Made by a program: the position numbers and the translations under genes. A stretch of 49,262 nucleotides of DNA from contig JBBHKE010003227.1 in NCBI GenBank assembly GCA_037447655.1, positions 1 through 49,262 of the forward strand, written 5' to 3'. Below the pieces are notes generated by a model, which was not told the DNA's origin, made no database searches, and saw only the letters and a program-made list of their open reading frames with translations. Of this stretch, positions 1 through 10,687 are shown piece after piece (within the stretch, counting starts at the first letter, position 1; each line of letters starts with the position of its first letter). Source of the DNA: Zygnema cylindricum. Lineage: Eukaryota; Streptophyta; Zygnematophyceae; Zygnematales; Zygnemataceae.

Positions 1-1
1 C

Positions 2-686
2 AGCTTAATATATTTCATTAATTGTACCCGTCCGAACATAGCCGCAACTGTAGGAGAACTAAGTAGGAGTTTGAATGCTCCCACTAAAAATTGGGAGGCA
101 GCTAAGAGAGTCCTTAGATATATCATAGGGACTAAAGATCTATGGTTGCATTTGGGTGGGAACAATACTAACATCACCACTTGGAGTGATGCTAGCTATG
201 GGGATGCTTCTACGAGGAGATGCACGTCTGGATATGTATTGTATGTGGGTGATGGGGTTTGCAATTGGAGCACTAAGCAGCAAAAAGTCATAGCTCAGTC
301 CACCATGGAGGCTGAGTACATGGCTTCTTGCTTTGCTGTAAAAGAATTAATGTGGGTGAAGTCTTTGCTTGGTGAGCTTGGTCATCTTAAGAGTGGTTTT
401 CAAAAAGTGTTTTGTGATAATCAGGCAGCCATTGCCATTTTTGCCAATCCTAAACATCAATTTAAAGCCAAACACATGGACATTCGACTTAGCTTTGTTA
501 GGGAGAAAGTAGAAAACAAGATAATCAATTTGGAGTATAAACCAGATAGTGAAATTGGAGTATAAACCAGATAGTGAAATGGTAGCAGATATGATGACCA
601 AACCTAAGCCTTCCCCTAAACTAATTTTTTGCAAGGAGAAGTGTGGTCTTAAAATAAAGAGTGACTTGAAAATAAAGGGAGTGTAG
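2..686 (+). pseudogene. Cop-1 copia element J: end of reverse transcriptase and RNase H, broken
   Basis: This is the C-terminal end of a Ty1/copia polyprotein entering from the left edge. It reads in one frame from base 2, with NCTRPNIAA at the RT/RNase H junction. RNase H follows with TWSDASYGD, AQSTMEAEYMA, FCDNQAAIA and KHMDIRLSFVRE, which carry the expected acidic residues. A perfect 25-bp tandem duplication at 530-579 shifts the frame and creates a stop at about 563. The original frame resumes after it (MVADMMTKP) and would end at the TAG at 684-686, just inside the LTR. The element is non-functional here, although RNase H is otherwise well kept. Confidence 0.9.
530..579. repeat. 25-bp perfect tandem duplication inside RNase H
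   Basis: Bases 530-554 and 555-579 are identical. Because 25 is not a multiple of three, the duplication disrupts the J polyprotein near its end. Confidence 0.95.
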
Positions 687-1715
687 AAATTAAAGGTTAC
701 TTTAGTATTTTCTAGGTTTTGTAAAATGCAAAAAAGAAGCAAAGGCAATCTTCCTATAACTCCTCTCTCCAAATCCCACACTTGTCGTAGTCAATGAAAG
801 TTGGAGAGAGAGATAGAGCAATGGCCGCCTATGCTATCTTGACGGGGACAGACATTAGATTGGTAGATTTACCAAAATAGTAATTGACGGACCCGGGATC
901 TGAACCTGGAACCTGCCTTACGTCAGAGCCTGCAATAGCCGGTAGCCTTAGCCAATTAGTCTAAGATCAAGGTTATACGATATAGGGTTTGATAAATAAA
1001 TAAATATTGACACGTAGGCTATTTCATTTAACAAAATATTTGGACATAGATACAGTTTGTGTTGTACGGCATACAAAACATCAGAAACAAATACCACCCA
1101 TTTTGTTTCTAAGGCGAAACAAACATTGTGCATGTATTTATGACGGCTACGTTTGAAATTCGGTTTAATCGGACGGCCGTGAAGCATGCCAAGATCGCAG
1201 AATAGGTTTTTGGCGGTTTGCGGTTGACGTCACATCAATAGACACATGGCACAACCATATTGGATTATGGTATCTTCGGGGATTATAGGAACGAATCCAA
1301 AAATGACATGTGTTAATTTGTTGGCCATGTTGTACAATGGCCGTACAAAAAGTACACATGCACCAATACCATTCTGTACGACACAGTATTATGATTGGTG
1401 CCGTACTTCAGTAGATAGAGTTTTAGAGAGAGATAGGATTTAGAAAAATTTGATAGATTGGACCCTCTCTCCGAGAGAGATCCTATACAAAAGGTCAACT
1501 TTGACCCTCCATAACTTACTGCCTAGGGGAGCAAATTCAGTGATTTTTTTTGTTATATACTCAAGGGAGTCTTCCATTCATATGGGTGAAGGTGGTTAGA
1601 GTTTTTGTTTGCTAAGGTGGCATTTATACTTGCTGAAACACAAAGGGGTCAGATTATCCTAGTGGCTTCGTGTGAGCTGCCTACTCTTAGGACCTATGGG
1701 GGTCTCAAAGTTGCA
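682..1715 (+). repeat. 3' LTR of copia element J (Cop-1)
   Basis: The LTR begins TGTAGAAATT directly after a purine-rich tract (AATAAAGGGAG) and ends in GTCTCAAAGTTGCA, giving 1034 bp with TG...CA ends. It is colinear with the LTR at 25089-26131 and with the reverse complement of 16530-17146. Shared blocks include CCATGGCTGCCTATGC-like leader DNA, GTAC-rich inverted repeats, and a TATACAAAAGGTCAAC block. The flank at 1716 onward is Cop-2 pol, so J is inserted in element A. Confidence 0.85.
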
Positions 1716-2343
1716 GAAGAGTTCATGGCTTCTTAACCATACAAGGATGTAGTAGGCAGTCTCATTTATTTTGTGAATTGCACGAGGCCGGATATTCCAG
1801 CTGTTGTTGGTGTTCTAAGTAGAAGCTTGCAGTATCCAAAGAAATTTGAGTGGGAAGCCGCAAAGAGGGTCCTGAGAAACTTGGAACCACAAACTTGTTC
1901 TCGGAGGTGGAGAAGTGAAATTGCAGACTTGGAGCGATGCTAGCTATGGCGACATGCCTAGCAAGTAGTCAACGACTAGTTTTATCTTGTACACTGGAAA
2001 TGGAACCTGTTGTTGGAGCATCAAGCTTCAGAAGGACACAGCACAGTCAACAATGGAGTCAAAGTATATGGCTGCAAGCTCGACACTTAAAGAGCTCCAA
2101 TAGGTGAAGGACTCTACAAAACTTGGGTAATTTGACCTCAAGTCATTTGCGATAATCGCCATTGGCATTGCCTCCAATCCACCATCACTTTAGAAGTAAG
2201 CACATGGATATTCGGTTACACTTTGTCGGAGAAAATGTGCTTGCTATAGTCATCAAATTGTATTATTTGGCTGCACTAAAGATATAGTTTTGTAGAGATG
2301 TTATTGGACTAAGTGACTTGCTGAGTTTAAAGCTTTAGGAGAG
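1716..2343 (+). pseudogene. Cop-2 copia element A: RT/RNase H 3' remnant
   Basis: Translation shows VVGSLIYFVNCTRPDI and then RNase H pieces (LQTWSDASYGDMPS, CCWSIKLQKD, AQSTMESKYMAASS), with several stops and frame changes. The closest match in this window is the RNase H of element B on the other strand. The segment ends in a polypurine tract (GCTTTAGGAGAG, 2332-2343) just before the LTR. Only this 3' end survives because J is inserted at its left side. Confidence 0.85.
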
Positions 2344-3290
2344 TGTTGAAGTTAAAGCTTTGATCTCAGCAAATATTAGTGTGAGGAGGATTTTAGGACT
2401 TAGAATATTTTTGTCTAAGTCATATTGTAGTACTTACCTTTATTAATGTTACAATAGCAGGGTATGTTCTACGACTAAAGGGACACGCGTCAAAAGAGTG
2501 TCGACAACAACATATACGCGCTGATTATCGAACGAGCAGAATCATTGGATTGGACGGTTGGAATTATAAACGCGCATTTGGGAACAATTACCTGTACGGA
2601 ATAACGAGTACTCTTGGTAACGAATCGAGTCGACGGACGAGATTCGTGCGGGGACCTTAGGTGAGTAAGCACAACTATACGCGCCTAGGTGGATTTTACT
2701 TCGAAACAACATTTGGGTGGACTGTCGCGACTGACGATGACTTAGCCAAACCAACTTTAGTTGTACGGCGTCGAAACTGAAAATATTTGAAACACATTGT
2801 TTTGGTTTTTAGAGCATTAAAATATAGTGTTTTGTCACTTATATTACAGGTAGCGGAAATTAGGGTTTTGAAAGTACTGTGAGTACAATGACGTACAATT
2901 TCGATACCTTGTTATTCTGTAGTGCAATACGATAGCGCCAGGTGTTAGTTGTTGATTAGTTAGTTAGATCAGACATACTCTCAGTGTATAAAGTTTAGGA
3001 CTTAGAAGAAATGTATCATCCACTTTTGAGTATATGGAAAATTAGAGGCAGTTTTTGGGAAGCTTCCAACTTATATATCTTATGGTTTAGAAGACTGTTT
3101 ATGGTGCAATTTTGGGAATTGACAGTGTGCATGGTGATCTAATTGTTTGCTGATTTTGGTTGTATTCGGAGTTGTGAGGCTGATTTTGTATTGTTCAGAA
3201 AACTGATGTTTGGAATGGTTCTTGTTAGCGTCTGTTGAAAAACATGTCTACTTCTAGTTCTCCACCTTTACCGGTAGTCATAAAACAACA
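2344..3290 (+). repeat. Complete 3' LTR of copia element A (Cop-2)
   Basis: The LTR starts TGTTGAAGTTAAAGC after the polypurine tract and ends ATAAAACAACA, 947 bp in all. The right end is set by comparison with C (19941) and I (48926), where the LTR also ends in AACAACA. The last 47 bases (3244-3290) read as the start of gag, ATG TCT ACT TCT, although no gag follows. The flank from 3291 is unrelated DNA. Confidence 0.8.
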
Positions 3291-4877
3291 TAAAAAATTG
3301 TCTGTACATCACACTATAAATATTGCGGTGTACTTCACCAATTAACGCTAATTAAAAAAAGAACCCTAAAAGGTGTAAAGGAAAAGATAGAATTATGAAT
3401 TGTATTTCTGGTTTTTTTTTTTTTGAAAAGGGTACCAAATTAGCGTTATTTACTGTAATAGCGATTGACGGTGTACCTAAAGTTGCCCGAGTTAGTGTGG
3501 TGGTATTAACTAAAAACGTATCTATATTATTGTAAAGAAAAAATTGAATTATTGATTATATTTTAAGCTCTAAGATCAAAATATGTGAGCGCATAATTAG
3601 TAATGTTAACACTAATTACGATTTTTGGTGTTTTACACTACTTCCTTCCATCATTTCCCTTCCCTCCTCTTGCTTCTCCCCCCTCCACTCCCCTCGTTTT
3701 CAGTCCTTTCTCCTTCCTTTCTTTTCCTTTCCACTCTCTTCCTTCACCTTCCTTCTCCTCCTTCCTCGCCCTCCCTTTTTTCCCTTCCCTTCATTTTTGG
3801 GGAGAGGTTGTTGAATATTGTGAGAATCAGAGGTATGGCCGAAGTTGCTTGGATAGTGCTTGAATTGGAGGATATAAAAGGTGCACAAAGTTACGGTTGT
3901 CTTGCTTTGTCTTTGTTGATGTTCGTTTCGGATTCGTGCAATTGTAACGTTTGGTTTGTTTGGTGTCAAGTTGTTTAGTGTGTAACATTTGATTCCACAC
4001 AGATGGTTAGGAATTCAATTTGGATTCTTGTTGGATTTGACGATTCTTCAATGAAGAAGGGGAATGTTAGGATTCATTGAAAGACTCGTATGCCCGCGGT
4101 ATCGGCTCGCGGTATCGGCTCGATTTCACGAAGCACTGTACTTGCTATAATGTATCGAAAGTACTTTTATTTACGTTTTGATAATATTCTATTAGGCCTG
4201 TTCTCCACTAGGCGGGACGTTCTCCATTAGGCGGTCCGAGTAAACATGCAAAGACATCTATTTCTGATGTTTACTTGCTTGACCTTCCATAATGACGTGC
4301 CAGTTAACATCGTTTCTCAATTATGATTGGCACCACGTAGGTTAAAGTCAATATTTTGAGAATCTACCAAATATCTTCAACCAAAAGTCACAACGAAAAA
4401 TGCGTACCAGCGTATGAGAAGACACTTAATTAAAGTATAGTACGAGTATAATTTAACGTACCATGTGTACCTTCATCAGGGTTCGTAACAAACCCTACCT
4501 TCCTCACGGCTGCCATGGCTTTTATTTGAAAGCATGCGTCCAACGGAAAGCCTTCGCCGTATTAAGTGACATCTGTCACATTTTTACATGTATCTCTGCA
4601 AAATGGAACTTATACTGCTCATACTAATCCTTTTTAACACGAACAATAAAAACCAAACGGAAGAGGATTGTATTTTTTTAATGATAAATGATGTTTTTTA
4701 TCAAAAATAACATCATGCACGCTTCTCAAAACTTCGTAAATTTGGTTGAGAGTTTCGCAACATCAATGAACATTATTGGACGACGGAGATTTCGTGGCCA
4801 ATATTACATTATCCCTCGGAGTTTATTATTTTCAATGAAACCTTGTCGATACGTTTGAAAATTATAAGTAAAAGGAA
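3291..4877. other. Non-LTR island, left part; no gene recognised
   Basis: This is AT-rich DNA with a strongly pyrimidine-rich stretch at about 3645-3800 that opens meaningless Pro/Ser/Phe frames. Two small tandem repeats are visible: a 13-bp unit (GCGGTATCGGCTC) twice near 4093-4118, and GTTCTCCAYTAGGCGG twice near 4199-4237. It probably holds the left flank of the Harbinger element. I could not identify its terminal inverted repeat. Confidence 0.5.
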
Positions 4878-5888
4878 ATGTTCCGCCTTCCACGACATCT
4901 CGTGAAATATTTGGTTGATGTATTACGACATCGTATGGAGATTGACCCTGCTCCGTGTTTTATTAACATTCCCAATAGGAAACTTGCTGTCAAACGACAA
5001 ATAGTCCTCTATCGTCTAGCAACAGGAAACACAGTTGTTTCAGTGGGAAACTCTTTGGCGTTAGTGGAAAAACAGTATCACGAAAACAAGCAAGCAATTT
5101 TTTGTCGAGCAGTGAGGGAGATACTTACGCCACGGCTGATAAAATGGCCGACCGGAACGAAGTTTAATCAACTTGTAGGTGCATTAAAATATTATAAATT
5201 TGAATTTCCGAACTGTTGTGGGGCGATCGATGCGACCCACATCAATATAGGGTTAGGGGTTGATATGAGGGCGTCGGATTGGTACGATAGGGAAAGGAAT
5301 TATAGTACGATATTACAGACGGTGGTTGCACCCAACACTTATGTTCTAGATGCATGTGTTGGGTGGGCGGGAAGTGTACACGACACGAGGGTATTCAAAA
5401 ATTCTGGCATAGGGAATGCTATATTGTTTGGTAGAGGACTGCAAGGGCCATCCGTTGATGTAACTTGGGAAGAGGTGCCACCTTTTATTTTAGGCGATGC
5501 CGGATATCCTCTATGTAAAAACCTAATCACACCGTATCCAGGATCAGACCTAGAAGAACCACAAAAGTCTTTCAACTACTATCATAGTAGTAGGCGCATG
5601 TGTGTGGAGCGATTTTTTGGGATACTAAAACGACAATGGCCAATCATAAGCAAGAAAATTGTGTTACCAAACATGGAACGGGTAGTGAATACAATTATAA
5701 CGGTTTGTACACTACACAATCTGATGTTACACGAGGGAATACGTTACTTGGATGAAGATTCTCCGTGTACCACACCTCCAAATGAGGAGGAACGGAATGT
5801 CACGGAGAGAGGTGCATATGACGACGAAGTAGGCAAAGCCCTACGCAACTTTTTAGACGATCTTTATGAAAGGCATGGAGTATTTTAA
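4878..5888 (+). CDS. PIF/Harbinger (HARBI1-like) DDE transposase, uninterrupted
   Basis: This frame of 336 codons is uninterrupted and close to the usual length for the nuclease subunit of PIF/Harbinger DNA transposons. These enzymes cut and paste their element at 3-bp TWA targets together with a Myb-like partner protein. Residues about 30-85 form a helix-turn-helix region (RQIVLYRLATGNTVVSVGN). The DDE_Tnp_4 domain follows with GAIDATH (D118), GSVHDTRVF (D169), ILGDAGYPL (D207) and CVERFFGILKRQWPI (E244). These are the conserved acidic blocks from which the catalytic triad is drawn. The start ATG follows an in-frame TAA nine bases upstream. No Myb-like second gene is recognisable nearby. Its integrity contrasts with the decayed copia elements around it and suggests a younger insertion or selection. 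Confidence 0.85.
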   Translation: MFRLPRHLVKYLVDVLRHRMEIDPAPCFINIPNRKLAVKRQIVLYRLATGNTVVSVGNSLALVEKQYHENKQAIFCRAVREILTPRLIKWPTGTKFNQLVGALKYYKFEFPNCCGAIDATHINIGLGVDMRASDWYDRERNYSTILQTVVAPNTYVLDACVGWAGSVHDTRVFKNSGIGNAILFGRGLQGPSVDVTWEEVPPFILGDAGYPLCKNLITPYPGSDLEEPQKSFNYYHSSRRMCVERFFGILKRQWPIISKKIVLPNMERVVNTIITVCTLHNLMLHEGIRYLDEDSPCTTPPNEEERNVTERGAYDDEVGKALRNFLDDLYERHGVF

Positions 5889-7649
5889 AATAATATTTTT
5901 ATTTTTGTTTAGCTAGGGAAAGAAATCGATTTTCATTATAATAGAGTTATTGTTGTGGTAAGGTTAGTGAAATATACCAAGCAAGATAACAAAGGTTAGA
6001 GTTAAATGAATATATTCAAAAAATATATTTGTACTGTTTTTTTTCATGAATGAAATTTTTGGTTATCATTGTGTCATGTGGATACTATCATCACTCTTGT
6101 AATGGGTTGCTTTACATCGTAAAATGCCATAATTCAGCTCCAAACTTTCTAGTGGTTAATAGTTAATCGGTTTGTATTACCTTATACTGTTTTGCCGCCT
6201 GTTTTTAGTTTGCTTACACAGGCTGGTTTCTCTTTTTCTTTCTCCCTCCTCCCTTCCTCCTCCTCTACCCTCCCATTTCTCTCCCTTGTTCTTCAAAAAC
6301 TCGCATATTTTTTCATTGTCCTGGTTTTTTTTTTTCTTGACTACTTCCTTTTCTGTTTTTGTTCCCTCTTATGTTCCTTGTTTTCATTATTTTGTTTCCT
6401 TTTTCTTATTTTTTTTCATTTTTCTGATTTATTCTGTCACTGTACCGTTATCCTTTCAATCTATTTTGAATCTTTTCAATTTCTTTTATTTTACATTGTT
6501 TTGCTGTTTCTATTTCTTTTTCCCATTCTACTTACGTTTCCGTTTTCTATTTCTGTTATTGTTATTGTCACCAAATTTGGTCCTTGCTTTCATTAATTTG
6601 TTTCTTCAATTCTTTTACAGTTGGTTGTCACACATACCTTTTTGTGCAAAAAATTCAAAGCAAGAGGTTTGCAACAAATAGATCTATATCATTTTCAGTG
6701 TATTCCGTGCCGACCTGATAATTTCCACACTAATCCAGGTGCACTCTCTTTGTACCTAATGTTCTCTACGCTATTTTAGGTGTGTACCGTATGGACCGTA
6801 AAATATTCACACAATCCTCGTTATTTACGGTGTGGACAGGATTGGAGCATTTCCAAACAGGAAAACAATGAAACTCTTAAGGCAATTTTCAAGGCCAAGA
6901 AGGGCGGTCCGGTTTGCAATTTCGCGAGAACTTGATGCGCCAAATTTGACTCGATCACCTCAAATGTCTCTTCATGGAATTCCTCCATTGGCTTGTATAC
7001 CACAATTTTCAAGTTCGATGGGAAATTTTTCTACAACGGGGAATTTTTTTTCGATGGAAATTTTTTGTGTACTAGGAAATTTGGGTTTTGCTCTACCAAA
7101 CAGCTGTTTGCTTCAAACACGTTTGTATTTTTTTTTGTATATTCATTTGGATGTATAGAAATAAATTTTTTGAAAGGTCTGGCTGTCTTTTTTTTGTTTG
7201 TTTTTTTTTGGCGATGGTGTGAGTCTACCTTCCGTTTTCATTGACGTTAGTGTGGCACTGATTAGAAGGATAAAAAAACCTTCAAAGCGTTGAAAATGGG
7301 GTCAATCCACACTAGTTTTGTTTTTTTTTTTTTGCGGATTTTGAATGTGTTGTAAAGTAAGATTGTTAGCCTCGATTTATAACACTCCAAAAATTTTAAA
7401 TTTGACTGCATTTATTCATAAATATTCATAAATACTGTAGATTAGGGTACAAAAAGTAATGAATGGTTTTTTTTGGTTTTACATAAGAATTATGGTTTTG
7501 TTTTGTTTTTTTCTTTTCTTTTTGTTTTGTTTATCAGTTCCATTTCTTCCTTTGTTTCTATTCATTTTTATCTCCCTCGTACACTTAAAAACCCATTTCT
7601 ATTTTTGTATCATTCTCCACTACTAGTTCTTGTGGTATCTCTTACCTGC

Positions 7650-7880
7650 TCTCATTCTTCTTCCATTTTCCATGCGGTAGCTTTGGGGCAATGTAAGTGG
7701 CATTTAACGCTACAAGCCATTTATCTTTTTTTCTCTCCTCCCTTCCTCCTCCTCTTCCCTCCCATTTCTCTCCCTTCTTCTTCGAAAACTCTCTCATATT
7801 ACTTCCTTGTCCCGATTTCTTTCTTTCTTGCACTCATTCTTCCTCCATTTTCCGTGTGGTAGCTTCGGGGCAATCCGTTG
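7650..7880. repeat. Partial tandem repeat, spacing about 180 bp
   Basis: A block of about 45 bases (CATTCTTCTTCCATTTTCC, then GGTAGCTTTGGGGCAAT) at about 7652-7698 recurs with few changes at about 7834-7878. The pyrimidine tract lies between the copies. This looks like a local duplication within the low-complexity region. Confidence 0.6.
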
Positions 7881-7914
7881 CAAAAATCCCCCCTATACCT
7901 CAAAATACAATGTT

Positions 7915-7949
7915 AAGGGTTAGCCGCTTTAAAGGTTAGCCGCTTTATT
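7915..7949. repeat. Short tandem repeat of about 16-17 bp
   Basis: GGTTAGCCGCTTTAAA is followed directly by GGTTAGCCGCTTTATT. This is a two-copy local duplication near the edge of the non-LTR island. Confidence 0.75.
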
Positions 7950-8080
7950 AGTACAGGGACTTAGTGGTTTCTCCCAACTTTTGAAAGTGAATCCAGATTT
8001 TATCTTTTTGCTATGTTTAAAACAATGTTTGACTTCATCGAGGAATAACGGTTTTTGAATAGGCTGAAGTTAAATCCAGT

Positions 8081-8358
8081 GTTGAGTATATGGAAAAGTA
8101 GAGGCGGTTTTTGGGAAACTTCCAGCTTCCATATCTTATGGCTTACTAGACTGTTTATACTACAATTTTGGGAATTGACAGTATGCATGGTGATCTAATT
8201 ATTTGCTCATTTTGATTGTATTTGGAGTTGCTAGTCTGATTCTGTAGTGTTCCAAAAACTGCTGCTTGGTGGGGTTGTTCTTAGCTTCTGCTGAAAAACA
8301 TGTCTACTTCAACAACTACCGTTGCAGCTCCACTTGTACCGGTAGTTATAAAACACCA
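8081..8358 (+). repeat. Truncated 5' LTR of copia element A' (Cop-2)
   Basis: The segment aligns with the last roughly 240 bases of the LTR of A (3050-3290), sharing GAGTATATGGAAAA, GGAATTGACAGT and GCTGAAAAACATGTC. It ends ...ATAAAACACCA and is followed by GTTTATGGGCCTG, the primer-binding position. The 5' two thirds of the LTR are missing. The ATG of gag (8300) lies within it. Confidence 0.75.
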
Positions 8359-9132
8359 GTTTATGGGCCTGTCTTCAAGTATTCATATCTTTAATTGGAA
8401 TAAATATGCTTACTGGGCGGATATGGTTGAGTCGTACTTTGAAACTGCAGGTTTAATGGAGATTCTGAATAGATCACTTGACGAGTCTTATCCAACTTGG
8501 ACTAAAAAGAATTCACAAGCTCGAAATACCCTAAAAGTATGTCTCTTGGAGAACCTGGTTATGTCACGAATCAAAATGAAGTAGTCGATTGATATTTGGA
8601 AATCTTTTATGAGAAGACGATCGTTCAAGAAGAACTTATGTTGGCAAGAAAGATGTGGGTTTACAAATACTGAGGGGGAACGATGGCCGAGAATACCGAT
8701 AACTTTCGAGCTTTTATTGATGCTCGTGCTTGTGATGGTGGTACCTTTCCTGAATTTCAACAAGCTCCTTTGGTCATTAGAGGTATTCCTAGTAGTATGA
8801 AAGATGCATTTGTTGCACTTAAAAAACATGATAATGCTAGCTGGACACTTCAGTTAGCTATCAATATTATTTTGGAAGAAGAGTCTACGTTAAAGGTTCT
8901 TACTAGAGAAAAGCAAGTTCAAGATTTTAACTCAGATTTTGAGAGGAAAGGTCAGTTTAACCAGTCAAGAAATCAGTTTAATCAACACAAGAATCAGCTT
9001 CACCAAGGTCAGTTTGTACAGTTTAATCAAGGACAAAATAGACAGTCTTTGACTGCTTGTTTTTATTGTTCGGAACGTGGTCATGGCTATAGATACTGTC
9101 CAAAAATGAAAAAGGCAAATGAAACAGGTTGA
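8300..9132 (+). pseudogene. Cop-2 gag of element A', broken
   Basis: Gag forms the cytoplasmic virus-like particle that packages element RNA. The frame opens at ATG 8300 inside the LTR (MSTSTTTVAAP), crosses the primer-binding site as HQFMGLSS, and continues through KYAYWADMVESYFE to a stop at about 8582. It resumes in another frame at about 8683-9132, including LVIRGIPSSMKDAF and a CCHC zinc knuckle (CFYCSERGHGYRYC). Roughly 100 bases between the two parts are scrambled. It is a clear homologue of the gag genes of B and C. Confidence 0.88.
8359..8371 (+). other. Primer-binding site of A'
   Basis: GTTTATGGGCCTG directly follows the LTR end. It differs by one base in the first eleven from GGTTATGGGCC, the sequence complementary to the anticodon arm of initiator tRNA-Met. 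Confidence 0.6.
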
Positions 9133-9621
9133 TATAGGCCGGGTTGGCAGGAAAGTCCATTTCATCAAGGCTTATCTGAAAAGCAAAATCAAACGAATTC
9201 TATGTTTTTTGCATCTGCTACAAAGGAGGATCAGTCGTTGAGCTTCAACGAACAAGATGAATCCAAAATATTTGCTATAGCGGCAGCAATGGAGGGCTCA
9301 AAGGACGTCGAATGGATCATGGACACGGGAGCATCGGCCCACGTGTGTTGGAACAAGGTGATCTTAACTAATCTCAAAGCTACACCTGCATGGAATATTT
9401 ACTATGCATCTTGCATGAGTGTTCAAACTAATGCTCAGGGTGATGTCTCTCTGTAAGTAGATGTAGGAGGGAAGTTTGTTAAAAGAAAATTTCACAATTT
9501 TTTGTATGTCTTTGACTTCAAAAAGAACATTTTTTCAACATCACTTGTTGAAAGCAAAGGATTTGAGGTCACTCGTAAAGAGGGTAGGCAAGTTGTTAGC
9601 AAACTAGGAAAGGTAGCGGTG
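9133..9621 (+). pseudogene. Cop-2 protease fragment of element A'
   Basis: The aspartic protease is recognised by WIMDTGASAHVCWNK (DTG active site) near residue 38 of the 9202-9456 frame. After a stop at 9454 the reading continues as FHNFLYVFDFKKNIFSTSLVESKGFEV, matching B and C. It breaks off at SKLGKVAV where the LTR of B begins. The rest of pol is absent from the window, so the B insertion or a deletion removed it. Confidence 0.85.
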
Positions 9622-10501
9622 TTTTCTACAGCTCACCAAATCTGATAAAATGAACCAAACTGCTTTAAACTATACCAAAGTGTATAAAATCACAAAGAAT
9701 GACAACTACCAAAGTTTCAGCTCAATTGATCCAACATACACCAAGATATGCAACTCAGAAGTTTCCCAAAAACAATCTGCAGATTACACAATATGGAAGT
9801 CTAGATGCATAAAATGTTCTACGTCCTAAGTCTTATACTCTTTACTCAGTTGTCCTACTACATAGTGCTATACGGCTGATACAAGTGTTCCTAAAAGATA
9901 CGTCTAAAAGAACTAAACTGCCTTTAAGAACTAAGTGCTCCTAATCACGCTAAAACTAATCTATCATTGTACAATCAATATTACAAAGAATCCTATACAG
10001 GTGATTTGTTCAAATACTTGTCGCTTGGCTTAGTGACAATTGTCTGGGTATGTCTATCCGGCTGTTGAGTCACTTAAGTATTCTCTTATGAATCTCGTCC
10101 GTTGACTTGATTCATATCAACCATAGCAGCGCATTCTGATTCCTGATCATATTCAAATATTTGCAGCTTCGTAGCAGCTGCGCTGTCCCATACCAAAAAC
10201 CGCCGCAGCAACGTTTGTCTTGTTGCGTAGTAGCTGCGTTTGTCTTGTTGTGTAGCAACTGCGTTGTATTATACCAAATTATTAGCAGTTGCGTTTGTCT
10301 TGTTGCGTCGCAGGCTATGTTTGTCCGTACAGACTATATCAAAAAACAACCCAGCTGCGTTTTTCCATCTGCGTCACAACTGCGTTGTCGATACCATTCA
10401 AAAACCTTTACTATGCTTCAAGTGACGACGCGTGTCCATAAAGATCTATTTTTCCACCGTCCTATAAATTTGTTGAGACTTAAAGCTTTCCAAAAACAAC
10501 A
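9622..10501 (-). repeat. 3' LTR of B, lacking its terminal part
   Basis: On the minus strand it starts TGTTGTTTTTGGAAAGC at 10501 and stays homologous to the 5' LTR of B until about 9622 (TTTCTACAGCTCACC on the plus strand). It contains GC-rich near-repeats of the type GCAACTGCGTTGT. The LTR end carrying gag codons is missing. Confidence 0.8.
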
Positions 10502-10687
10502 CTCCCCTAAAGCTTTAGACTTAGTATGCCAACGCACGTTCAATGTCAAACTAGCGCAGCATCGCAGCATAGCAACGTAGCAATTTTAGCAAGTCACCTA
10601 GTCCCACTACATTCTCGTTATTGGACTAGCGCAGCATGAAAATATAGCAGTGCAGCAACTCAGCTATTCACTTTATCCCACTGCGTC
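10502..10687 (-). other. Polypurine tract and 3' untranslated DNA of B
   Basis: On the minus strand, GCTTTAGGGGAG abuts the LTR start, which is the expected plus-strand primer for copia replication. The remainder contains short repeats of the type GCAGCATAGCAACG and no coding match. Confidence 0.7.

Larger units (their letters stand above)
5889..8080. other. Non-LTR island, right part; pyrimidine-rich, no gene recognised
   Basis: The DNA downstream of the transposase is AT-rich with long pyrimidine tracts at 6225-6640 and 7495-7860. Frames opened there encode only Phe/Ser/Pro/Leu runs and are not believable genes. The T-rich blocks at 6230-6310 and 7725-7810 resemble each other. No Myb-like Harbinger partner gene and no convincing terminal inverted repeat were found. 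Confidence 0.45.

Noticed and set aside
2344-3290. An LTR with pol on its left and a gag start on its right, looking like two elements sharing one LTR
   Set aside because: The gag codons are part of every Cop-2 LTR end. Unrelated DNA begins exactly at the LTR end (3291), so it is a normal 3' LTR.
6172-6681. Long frame rich in Phe, Leu and Ser resembling a membrane protein
   Set aside because: It comes from a T/C-rich tract that leaves several frames open. There is no family motif, and similar runs occur at 3603-3978 and 7473-7862.
3480-6765. Possible Harbinger terminal inverted repeats around TTAGTGTGG (about 3494 and, reversed, about 6750)
   Set aside because: The match is only about nine clear bases, no 3-bp TWA duplication could be assigned, and the same word also occurs at about 7250.
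6821-7158. Frames on both strands near the Harbinger gene, considered as the Myb-like partner protein
   Set aside because: No SANT/Myb tryptophan pattern or other recognisable domain, and both strands are open by chance.
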